Shown here piece after piece: positions 56,842 through 64,000 of a stretch of DNA of 64,000 nt. Location: positions 62,001-126,000 of the forward strand of contig JAVLUO010000001.1 of NCBI GenBank assembly GCA_031628995.1, in the 5' to 3' direction. How positions within the stretch are numbered: position 1 is the first letter of the stretch; each line of letters starts with the position of its first letter. Below the pieces are notes generated by a model, which saw nothing but the letters and a program-made list of their open reading frames with translations, ran no database searches and had not been told where the DNA came from. This stretch comes from Bacillota bacterium LX-D (GTDB lineage: Bacteria > Bacillota > DUOV01 > Zhaonellaceae). The position numbers and the translations under genes were made by a program.

Positions 56842-57507
56842 CTACTTAAAAAAGAGCCTAACAATTGTTTCGGCGAAATCCTCTAAGTTGTCTTTAGCTT
56901 CATTTGCTTTATACCATTTGCGGATAATTTCTAAAACCCAGGATGGTACCGTAAATCCAGGCCGATAAAGTTTTATGTAGTAGTTATAATAAGCTTGCTT
57001 AAGGTTGTCCCAGCGCTTACATTCTTCGGTCTGGCCATAATCTGAAACATCGATTAAAAACCCTCGTCCTTCATGAACCAAAATATTTTTAGAATGAATA
57101 TCCGTTGGATTCAGGTTTCGACTGCGAGCATAGGCAATAGCTTCATCCACATCATAAATAACTTGTTCTGGTATATAAATACCTTGGACTAAGCAATCAT
57201 TAATATTGCATCCAGGGCGATACTCAATACAAATATAATTTTCCCCGTATCCATAGAAGTGGGGAAAGAAAGGAGAATCACCTAGTTGCTGATAAATAGC
57301 TGCTTCATCCTGGGCAATAGAAGCATACTTATCTGCATAAACTTTTATTGACAAATGAGGTGCATTTTTTAGCTGAAAAACTGCAGCCGAATTACCAACA
57401 CCAACACAACGCCAATTAGAGGGATGGCTTTCTACTAAAACAGGGTCGCCTTTTCTAAGGGTAGTTACCCGAACATAAGACAGCTCTTTACTAATGTTTT
57501 CTAGCAT
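56842..57507 (-). CDS. Small serine/threonine-kinase-like protein (YrzF-like)
   Basis: A 221-residue minimal kinase-fold protein. The N-lobe has VGVGNSAAVFQL as a glycine-rich loop and IKVYADKY with the VAIK-type lysine. The catalytic loop reads TDIHSKNIL, keeping the Asp, Lys and Asn of HRDxKxxN. The metal-binding DFG is replaced by DVS. Similar short kinases (YrzF group) occur in Bacilli and Clostridia, and their substrate is not established. No membrane segment is visible. It converges with the pseudouridine synthase, with only three bases between the stops. Confidence 0.75.
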   Translation of the reverse strand: MLENISKELSYVRVTTLRKGDPVLVESHPSNWRCVGVGNSAAVFQLKNAPHLSIKVYADKYASIAQDEAAIYQQLGDSPFFPHFYGYGENYICIEYRPGCNINDCLVQGIYIPEQVIYDVDEAIAYARSRNLNPTDIHSKNILVHEGRGFLIDVSDYGQTEECKRWDNLKQAYYNYYIKLYRPGFTVPSWVLEIIRKWYKANEAKDNLEDFAETIVRLFFK

Positions 57508-57593
57508 TTCATTTTCTCCATTTAATAAGTCTTTTGTCTAAATTGTACAAAATATTGATGTATTTTGCCAGTAATTTGATAAAGGTTAGAAAA

Positions 57594-57618
57594 TAAAAAA
57601 GCAAGGAATTGTCCTTGC
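57594..57618 (-). terminator. Terminator after the 36-codon reading frame and pur operon
   Basis: A 7-bp stem GCAAGGA/TCCTTGC (57601-57607, 57612-57618) is followed on the minus strand by six T residues. It lies three bases past the stop of the small reading frame at 57621 and is the first clear terminator downstream of purD. Confidence 0.8.
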
Positions 57619-57620
57619 AA

Positions 57621-57731
57621 TTAGTATAACATTTGGCCAAGAGGTCCATTTTCATCAATTATATCTTGAATTTCATAAATGGAAATAGGAAAATACGGAA
57701 AACCGTAAGCATATGCGGTAATTTCATACAA
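57621..57731 (-). CDS. Possible 36-residue small protein downstream of purD
   Basis: Read from TTG 57731, the frame encodes a 36-residue peptide rich in Tyr, Ile and Phe (MYEITAYAYGFPYFPIS at the start, ending GPLGQMLY). AGGGGGT stands about eleven bases upstream, and a strong terminator begins three bases after the stop. These signals favour a real gene or a fragment of a larger one. The upstream flank (57742-57791) contains a loose ACCCCCT/AGGGGGT inverted repeat that would include the ribosome binding site. I do not recognise the family. It lies in the 325-bp stretch 57508-57832, which otherwise shows only AT-rich DNA. Confidence 0.45.
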   Translation of the reverse strand: MYEITAYAYGFPYFPISIYEIQDIIDENGPLGQMLY

Positions 57732-57832
57732 TGCAAAATATACCCCCTAAAAATTGATGTACTATAATTTATGCCTAGTTCATAAGGGGGTTAATAACTT
57801 CAACTTCAATTAGCTGGGAAATATTACTTATT

Positions 57833-59098
57833 TTAAAGTGCTCTATAACCAATATCTTTTCGATAGTGCATACCCTCAAAATCAATAAATTTCACTGCCT
57901 CATAAGCTTTATCAAGAGCGGTTTTTACATCTTTGCCTAAAGCAGCCACACCTAACACTCTGCCGCCATTAGTTACATATTTGCCATTTTGCAATGCCGT
58001 TCCAGCGTGAAAAATTTGAATATCCCCTAGTTTCTCTGCTTGGTCTAAACCTGTAATTACCATACCTTTGTCATAATTACCTGGATAACCTCCTGAGGCT
58101 AAAACAACACAAACGCTGGCTTCTTTTTTCCATGTAATTTCTATTTCCTCTAGGCGTTCATTTAAAATAGCTTCAATTATATCTATTAAATCTGTTTCTA
58201 AGCGCATTAAGACAGGCTGAGTTTCCGGGTCCCCAAAGCGGGCGTTAAATTCCAAAACCTTTGGCCCATCTTTGGTCAGCATTAATCCTGCGTAAATTAC
58301 ACCTTGGTAAAAACGTCCTTCATTAGCTAAGCCATCTATAATGGGTTGCAGCACCGTTTCAAGAATTTGCCGATTCAATTCATCACTATATGTTTTAGGC
58401 GGCGAATAAGCACCCATTCCTCCCGTGTTTGGCCCTTGATCGCCATCATATACTCTCTTATGGTCTTGAGACCAAACCATAGGCCGTACAACTTTTCCAT
58501 CGGTAAAAGCTAAAACACTTACTTCTTCGCCCTGTAAGTATTCTTCAACTAATACTTTGGCACCTGCCTCACCAAAAGCTTGTCCACACATCATATTCTC
58601 AACAGATTCTAAAGCTTCCTCTATAGTAGCTGCTACGATTACACCCTTACCGGCAGCCAGTCCATCGGCTTTGACAACACATGGTGCGCCCAGCTTCCTG
58701 ATAAAATCTTTAGCTTCCCCTACCTCCTCAAAAGTAGCATAGTCTGCTGTAGGCAGGTGATACTTAGTCATTAAAATCTTAGCTAAGCTTTTGCTGCCTT
58801 CAATTTCAGCAGCTTTTTGGGTAGGAGCAAAAATTTTTAAACCATTGGCTTGAAATAAATCTGCGATACCACGTACCAAGCTAGCTTCCGGCCCTACTAC
58901 AGTTAGATCGATTTTTTCTTGGAGGGCAAAGGAAAGCAAGCCGTCTATATCTTCTGCTTTAATGGGTATACATTCTGCCAGTTTGGCAATGCCTCCATTA
59001 CCGGGAGCGCAATATATTTTTTCTGCCCTAGGGCTTTGGGCAAGCTTCCAGACTAAAGCATGTTCTCTGCCTCCGCTGCCCACAACTAATATCTTCAA
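57833..59098 (-). CDS. purD: Phosphoribosylamine-glycine ligase
   Basis: A 421-residue ATP-grasp ligase that makes glycinamide ribonucleotide, step 2 of purine synthesis. It shows GSGGREHALVWKLAQSP, the ATP-grasp lysine region VVKADGLAAGKGV, TGGMGAYSP and EFNARFGDPETQ. It follows purH by 63 bases and is the last pur gene, as in Bacillus. Confidence 0.97.
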   Translation of the reverse strand: MKILVVGSGGREHALVWKLAQSPRAEKIYCAPGNGGIAKLAECIPIKAEDIDGLLSFALQEKIDLTVVGPEASLVRGIADLFQANGLKIFAPTQKAAEIEGSKSLAKILMTKYHLPTADYATFEEVGEAKDFIRKLGAPCVVKADGLAAGKGVIVAATIEEALESVENMMCGQAFGEAGAKVLVEEYLQGEEVSVLAFTDGKVVRPMVWSQDHKRVYDGDQGPNTGGMGAYSPPKTYSDELNRQILETVLQPIIDGLANEGRFYQGVIYAGLMLTKDGPKVLEFNARFGDPETQPVLMRLETDLIDIIEAILNERLEEIEITWKKEASVCVVLASGGYPGNYDKGMVITGLDQAEKLGDIQIFHAGTALQNGKYVTNGGRVLGVAALGKDVKTALDKAYEAVKFIDFEGMHYRKDIGYRAL

Positions 59099-59161
59099 AC
59101 TAGATCACTTCCTTATAGGCGGTTAATATCTACTTTTGGCCTATTGCTGTAAGTTTATTAC

Positions 59162-60685
59162 TTAGTGTTTAAAATGTCTCATTCCTGTAAAGGCCATGGC
59201 AATTCCATGCTTATTGCAGGCTGCAATAGATTCTTCATCCTTTAATGAACCACCTGGCTGCACAATTGCTTTAACTCCATACTCAGCAGCTAAATCAATT
59301 GTATCGTGGAAAGGAAAGAAGGCATCGGAAGCAAGGACAGCCCCTTTGGCTTTTTCGCCAGATGTTTCTAAAGCTATTTTTGCTGCCCCAACCCGATTGG
59401 TTTGGCCTGGCCCAACACCTGTTGTTACACCATCTTTAGCAATAACTATGGCATTAGATTTAACGTGTTTAACAATTTTCCAAGCAAAATCCAAATCTTT
59501 GGTTAAGTTATCAGCAGCTTTTTGTTCAGTTACCCATTTCCAATCTCCCTGATTCAGTTGGGTATCCTTTTCTTGAACTAAAAATCCTCCGCTAACTTTT
59601 TTAATATCTACTGTTAGCTTTTCTGGCTGAGCAGTAGGAACAGTCATTAAACGCACATTTTGTTTTTGGCTTAAAATTTCTAAAGCATCTTTGCTGAAGC
59701 TAGGTGCCGCTACTGCTTCCAAAAATATTTTTACCAATTCCGCTGCTGTTTTAGCATCTACTTCTCTATTTAAACCAACGATACCACCAAAAGCAGAAAC
59801 TGGGTCTGCTTCATATGCTTTAACATAAGCATCAGCCAAAGTATCAGCAATAGCTACACCACAAGGGTTGGTATGTTTAATAATGACGCAAGCCGGTTCA
59901 GTAAATTCTTGGACAATATTCCAAGCAGCTTCTAGATCCATAATATTGTTAAAAGATAATTCTTTACCCTGAAGTTTTTCAGCTGCAGCTATACCAGTAT
60001 TTTCTGTACGATAAAAAGCAGCTTTTTGATGAGGATTTTCCCCGTAACGCAAATCTTGGATTTTTTCACCATTTAAGGTAAATTCAGGAGTAAATTTTTC
60101 TTTATCAAGTAATTCTCTCAGGTAATTACTAATTAACAAGTCATATTGAGCTGTATGGGTAAAAGCTTCATAAGCAAGTTCCCGACGGAATTCGGCAGTA
60201 GTGTCACCATTAGCTTTTAACTGAGCAATAATGTCAGCATAACGGCTCGGATTAACTACGACTGTAACATAAGCATGATTCTTAGCAGCACTTCTCACCA
60301 TAGATGGACCGCCAATGTCGATGTTTTCAATGGCTTCATCAATTGTAACATTAGGTTTGGAAATAGTTTGTTTAAAAGGGTAAAGATTAACAGCAACTAC
60401 GTCAATTGGGATAATTGAGTTTTCTTCTAGTTGAGCAAAATGTTCAGGAATACGTTTTGCTAAAATGCCTCCGTGAATTTTAGGATGCAGAGATTTAACC
60501 CTGCCTTCTAAAATTTCCGGAAAACCTGTTGCCTCGCTGACGGGAGTAACAGGAACATTGTTTTCCTTTAATGTTTTGGCTGTGCCACCTGTAGAAAGTA
60601 CTTCAAATCCTAAAGCAACTAATTCTTTTGCTAATTGTACGATGCCGGTTTTATCTGAAACGCTAAGTAAAGCTCTTTTTTTCAC
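59162..60685 (-). CDS. purH: AICAR transformylase / IMP cyclohydrolase
   Basis: A 507-residue bifunctional enzyme for the last two steps to IMP. The N-terminal cyclohydrolase domain begins RALLSVSDKTGIVQLAKEL. The transformylase domain has ACVIIKHTNPCGVA with the catalytic Lys-His and the C-terminal DAFFPFHDTID. Also consumes AICAR released by HisF/HisH. Confidence 0.98.
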   Translation of the reverse strand: MKKRALLSVSDKTGIVQLAKELVALGFEVLSTGGTAKTLKENNVPVTPVSEATGFPEILEGRVKSLHPKIHGGILAKRIPEHFAQLEENSIIPIDVVAVNLYPFKQTISKPNVTIDEAIENIDIGGPSMVRSAAKNHAYVTVVVNPSRYADIIAQLKANGDTTAEFRRELAYEAFTHTAQYDLLISNYLRELLDKEKFTPEFTLNGEKIQDLRYGENPHQKAAFYRTENTGIAAAEKLQGKELSFNNIMDLEAAWNIVQEFTEPACVIIKHTNPCGVAIADTLADAYVKAYEADPVSAFGGIVGLNREVDAKTAAELVKIFLEAVAAPSFSKDALEILSQKQNVRLMTVPTAQPEKLTVDIKKVSGGFLVQEKDTQLNQGDWKWVTEQKAADNLTKDLDFAWKIVKHVKSNAIVIAKDGVTTGVGPGQTNRVGAAKIALETSGEKAKGAVLASDAFFPFHDTIDLAAEYGVKAIVQPGGSLKDEESIAACNKHGIAMAFTGMRHFKH

Positions 60686-60704
60686 GTTAAACCCTCACTT
60701 TCAA

Positions 60705-61310
60705 TTAACTGATAATTTTAACTTTTCTCCCGACAATAGTTACTTTTCCTTGAGCAATTAAGCCTACTACCTGAGGAAACAGCCGATGTTCTTCTTGTAA
60801 AATACGTTCTGCCAAAGTATCTTCGTTATCATCATCTTCTACAGGTACAACAGCTTGAGCAATAATAGGACCGCTGTCCATCCCAGCATCCACAAAATGT
60901 ACAGTACAGCCAGAATACTTAACTCCATACTCCACTGCTTTGGCTTGGACATGTAAGCCAGGAAAAGCTGGTAAGAGTGCCGGGTGAATATTAACCACTT
61001 TGTTGGGAAAAGCTGCTAAAAATTGTGGCGTAACTAAGCGCATGTAACCTGCTAAAACTACTAACTCAACTCCATAGGCTTTTAATTTTTCTACCAAGGC
61101 CAAATCATATTCTTCTCTGCTGGCATAATTTTCCGGAGAAACATATTCCGCTTTCACGCCATATTTTTGGGCTTTTTTTAAAGCGGGAGCAGTCTGGTTA
61201 TCGCTTAAAACCAGCGCTATTTCCGCATCAATTTCTCTTTTTTTAGCAGCTTCCAGCAATGCTACCATATTGGAGCCTCGTCCTGACACTAGAATACCTA
61301 CTTTTAACAT
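60705..61310 (-). CDS. purN: Phosphoribosylglycinamide formyltransferase
   Basis: A 201-residue folate-dependent transformylase for step 3. The catalytic Asn-His pair is in [14 protein letters not shown] and the Asp in [15 protein letters not shown]. The N-terminal [12 protein letters not shown] binds phosphate. It overlaps purM by seven bases. Confidence 0.97.
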   Translation of the reverse strand: MLKVGILVSGRGSNMVALLEAAKKREIDAEIALVLSDNQTAPALKKAQKYGVKAEYVSPENYASREEYDLALVEKLKAYGVELVVLAGYMRLVTPQFLAAFPNKVVNIHPALLPAFPGLHVQAKAVEYGVKYSGCTVHFVDAGMDSGPIIAQAVVPVEDDDNEDTLAERILQEEHRLFPQVVGLIAQGKVTIVGRKVKIIS

Positions 61311-62347
61311 TTGTACTCCACAACTCCACTTCCATTTACAATCTCTCCGATAGAGTAGGCCTTTTCCCCTAATTTTTGTAGATAGTCTAAAACAGCTTTT
61401 TCTTCTGCAGCCGAAACTACCAATGCCATTCCAATACCCATATTAAAGGTACGGAACATTTCAGCTTCTGATACACTTCCTAGTTTTTTAATCAGTTGAA
61501 AAATAGGCAGCACAGGCCAGCTTCCTAAATTGATTTGAGCGTTGACTTGGGCAGGAAGTATACGGGGAATATTCTCCGTTAAACCCCCTCCAGTAATATG
61601 AGCCATACCTTTAATTGTAAAAGACTGCAAAAGCTCTAAGACAGTTTTTACGTAAATTTTGGTTGGGGTCAGCAGTTCTTCACCTAAAGTTTGTCCTAGC
61701 TCTTGCACATTTTTCGTTAAAGGAATTTTCCCAACATCTAACAAAACTTTCCTAGCTAAGGAGTAGCCATTGGAGTGAAGACCTGTTGAAGCAATCCCAA
61801 TAATTTTATCGCCGGGGGCAATATTTTTCCCGTCAATCACTTTACCTTTATCTACGATACCTACGGCGAAACCAGCCACGTCATAATCATCTTGAGCATA
61901 GAAGCCGGGCATTTCGGCAGTTTCCCCCCCAATTAAAGCACAGCCAGCTTGACAGCAGCCTTCAGCAATACCTTGGACAATTTGGGCTACTTTTTCCGGC
62001 ACAAGCTTGCCAACTGCTAAATAATCTAAGAAAAACAGAGGTTCAGCTCCCTGGACCAAAATATCATTAACACACATAGCCACAGCATCTATGCCAATAG
62101 TATCGTGCTTGTCCAGCAGAAAAGCAATTCGCAGCTTAGTTCCTACTCCATCGGTACCAGAAACTAAAACAGGTTCTTGATATTGATCTTTATTTAAGGC
62201 AAAAAATCCTCCAAAGCTCCCTAAATCCCCCAGGACTTCCTGGCGCCAAGTTTTTTGGACGTGCCTTTTCATTAAACCTACAGCTCGATTGCCTTCTGAA
62301 ATATCTACGCCAGCATCTTTATAGGTAATTGGTTTTTGTTCTTCCAT
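61304..62347 (-). CDS. purM: Phosphoribosylformylglycinamidine cyclo-ligase
   Basis: A 347-residue AIR synthetase for step 5. It has [39 protein letters not shown] and [11 protein letters not shown]. Its start overlaps the purF stop by one base, and it overlaps purN. HypE in this window is a distant relative with the same fold. Confidence 0.98.
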   Translation of the reverse strand: MEEQKPITYKDAGVDISEGNRAVGLMKRHVQKTWRQEVLGDLGSFGGFFALNKDQYQEPVLVSGTDGVGTKLRIAFLLDKHDTIGIDAVAMCVNDILVQGAEPLFFLDYLAVGKLVPEKVAQIVQGIAEGCCQAGCALIGGETAEMPGFYAQDDYDVAGFAVGIVDKGKVIDGKNIAPGDKIIGIASTGLHSNGYSLARKVLLDVGKIPLTKNVQELGQTLGEELLTPTKIYVKTVLELLQSFTIKGMAHITGGGLTENIPRILPAQVNAQINLGSWPVLPIFQLIKKLGSVSEAEMFRTFNMGIGMALVVSAAEEKAVLDYLQKLGEKAYSIGEIVNGSGVVEYKC

Positions 62348-63765
62348 TAGGCCATCCCTCTTTCCAGGGCATATTTGCCTTCAATATTTTTGGAGATTTC
62401 AATTTTGTAGTCACCATTAAAGCAAGCAACACAGAAATTTTCCCTAGCACTCTTGGTAGCTGAAAGCATCCCATCTAAACTCAAATAATGAAGTGTATCT
62501 GCTCCAATATATTTCTTAATTTCCTCTAATTCTTTCTGAGCAGCAATAAGCTCAGCCCGCGCTGAAGTATCGATGCCATAGTAGCAGGGATAAATAATAG
62601 GTGGTGAACTAATGAGTAAATGTACTTCTTTGGCCCCTGCGTTGCGCATCATTTGAATGATTTTTTTTGAGGTTGTGCCCCGAACTAAGGAATCATCAAC
62701 TAAGACAACTCTTTGATCTTTTAACACATGGCCAATTGGATTGAGCTTTAGTCTAACCCCAATATCCCTCATTTTTTGGGAAGGTTGAATAAAAGTCCGT
62801 CCAATATAGCGGTTTTTCATCAAACCCTCTTTATAGGGAAGTCCCGATTCCTCTGCATAGCCTACTGCAGCTGCCGTTCCTGAATCAGGAACGGACATGA
62901 CTATATCTGCATCCAGTAGTTTTTCCCTAGCTAACTGCTTGCCCATTTCTCGCCGGGCAATATTAACAGCTTCTCCATCAATAACACTATCTGGACGAGC
63001 TAAGTAAACTAACTCAAAAACACATAAGTTGCGATGTGGTGCAGCCATGGTTTTAATGGATTTTAAACCATTTGCATCGATGACAATAATTTCTCCCGGC
63101 TCTACATCACGCATAAATGTAGCACCTACTGTATCTAAAGCGCAAGACTCAGAAGCCAGGCAGTAGGAATCCCCTAATTTTCCGAGGCATAAAGGTCTTA
63201 CCCCATAGGAATCCCGCACTCCAATTAACTTATCTTCAGTCATAACTAGCATGGAATAAGCACCTTTAATATCAATCATACATTTCATTAATGCTTCTTC
63301 AATAGGATTTTGCCCATAACGGGCGATTAAATTAATCATCACCTCTGTATCGGAGGTAGATTGAAAAACGGAACCGGTAGTACCTAAGGAGTATCGTAAA
63401 TCGTTTGCGTTAGTTAAATTGCCGTTATGAGCAAGAGCAACCATTCCTCTTAAATAGCGGAAAGATAATGGTTGAGCATTAACTAAAGAAGGTGCTCCAG
63501 TTGTGGAGTAGCGTACATGACCAATAGCAATATAGCCCTTAAGTTTATTTAAGTTATCTTCATTAAAAACTTCTGCCACTAAACCCATATTTTTATGCAA
63601 ATTAATTAGCTTTCCATCGGATACAGCTATGCCGGCACTTTCTTGTCCACGGTGCTGCAACGCATAAAGCCCATAGTAGGTCAAAGTAGCCACATCTAAT
63701 TTAGGTCCGTAAATACCAAAGACACCACATTCTTCGTGTAGCTTATCATCTAAAAATTGGTTCAT
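62347..63765 (-). CDS. purF: Amidophosphoribosyltransferase
   Basis: A 472-residue enzyme for the first committed step of purine synthesis. A short propeptide ends before Cys13 in [10 protein letters not shown], the N-terminal glutaminase nucleophile after cleavage. The PRPP-binding site is [13 protein letters not shown]. Cysteines in the C-terminal half, including [11 protein letters not shown], fit the Bacillus-type [4Fe-4S] cluster. GGAGGGGG precedes the ATG. Confidence 0.97.
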   Translation of the reverse strand: MNQFLDDKLHEECGVFGIYGPKLDVATLTYYGLYALQHRGQESAGIAVSDGKLINLHKNMGLVAEVFNEDNLNKLKGYIAIGHVRYSTTGAPSLVNAQPLSFRYLRGMVALAHNGNLTNANDLRYSLGTTGSVFQSTSDTEVMINLIARYGQNPIEEALMKCMIDIKGAYSMLVMTEDKLIGVRDSYGVRPLCLGKLGDSYCLASESCALDTVGATFMRDVEPGEIIVIDANGLKSIKTMAAPHRNLCVFELVYLARPDSVIDGEAVNIARREMGKQLAREKLLDADIVMSVPDSGTAAAVGYAEESGLPYKEGLMKNRYIGRTFIQPSQKMRDIGVRLKLNPIGHVLKDQRVVLVDDSLVRGTTSKKIIQMMRNAGAKEVHLLISSPPIIYPCYYGIDTSARAELIAAQKELEEIKKYIGADTLHYLSLDGMLSATKSARENFCVACFNGDYKIEISKNIEGKYALERGMA

Positions 63766-63815
63766 GCCGACACCCCCTCCAATTTTGATCCGTTTGTTCC
63801 ATATTTTACCTCCAA

Positions 63816-64000
63816 TTAGCTTTGCAATCTTCTTAAAACTTCTGCATAGGCTTCTTCAACTCTGCCTAAATCTCTACGGAAACGATCTTTGTCTAGTTTT
63901 TCGTTTGTTTCTGTATCCCAGAAGCGGCAGGTATCCGGTGAAATTTCGTCTGCCAAGATAACTTGTCCTTGATAGCGTCCAAATTCTAATTTAAAGTCAA
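63816..64000 (-). CDS. purC: SAICAR synthetase, C-terminal part (runs off the window)
   Basis: The minus-strand frame entering at the right edge encodes 61 codons ending at the stop 63816-63818. It contains [14 protein letters not shown], a signature of PurC, which joins CAIR and aspartate. The rest of the gene lies beyond 64000. It is 50 bases upstream of purF, in the order C-F-M-N-H-D; in Bacillus purS, purQ and purL lie between purC and purF, so those genes must be elsewhere here. Confidence 0.9.
   Translation of the reverse strand, partial: DFKLEFGRYQGQVILADEISPDTCRFWDTETNEKLDKDRFRRDLGRVEEAYAEVLRRLQS

Overview
The window looks like a chromosome segment of an anaerobic, spore-forming, low-GC Firmicute of the class Clostridia. 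I infer this from AT-rich intergenic DNA, strong AGGAGG-type ribosome binding sites, an S-box (SAM-I) riboswitch, a GatCAB amidotransferase, short-form HisG with HisZ, an energy-converting [NiFe] hydrogenase, and tiny hydrophobic genes behind a sigma-K-like promoter. The species cannot be named from the sequence.

Layout. 1-3970: the right part of a mobile element, with a SHOCT-type small protein and three consecutive large-serine-recombinase genes of visibly higher GC. 3975-5430: a MerR/zinc-ribbon regulator, a small unknown gene and a gene-free stretch with a degenerate direct repeat. 5431-6792: rRNA methyltransferase RlmD. 6972-16921: an alpha-glucan region (two unknown genes, DUF4912 protein, GH57 branching enzyme, then on the other strand GT4 and GT2 glycosyltransferases, a stand-alone starch-binding module, and a MoxR/VWA pair whose VWA gene is frameshifted), with trxA in between. 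17300-24321: isocitrate/homoisocitrate-type dehydrogenase with a homocitrate-synthase-family enzyme, glyA and gatCAB. 24559-24868: three tandem micro-genes. 24998-29206: pcrA-ligA.

29343-40025 is one twelve-gene operon, echABCDEF-hypABFCDE: a membrane-bound Ech-type hydrogenase followed by its complete Ni-Fe maturation set. 40469-46984 is a his operon (hisZGDBHAFIE, no hisC), preceded by a YerC/HisR-type repressor gene and a candidate operator. 47547-50280 is metNIQ under a SAM riboswitch. 50329-57731 holds glnS, a heptad-repeat Cys-rich protein, a sirtuin, an EamA transporter, a chemotaxis-receptor remnant, an amidase-like protein, an RluA-family pseudouridine synthase, a kinase-like protein and a 36-codon reading frame. 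57833-64000 is the distal part of a purine operon (purC-F-M-N-H-D), running off the right edge.

Most of the window is housekeeping and well understood. The least explained parts are the micro-gene trio, the alpha-glucan region with its unknown genes and RBS-embedding terminator, the recombinase trio with a catalytic-domain-less middle member, the heptad-repeat protein and the 17-bp repeat array. I saw no CRISPR array, rRNA or tRNA gene.
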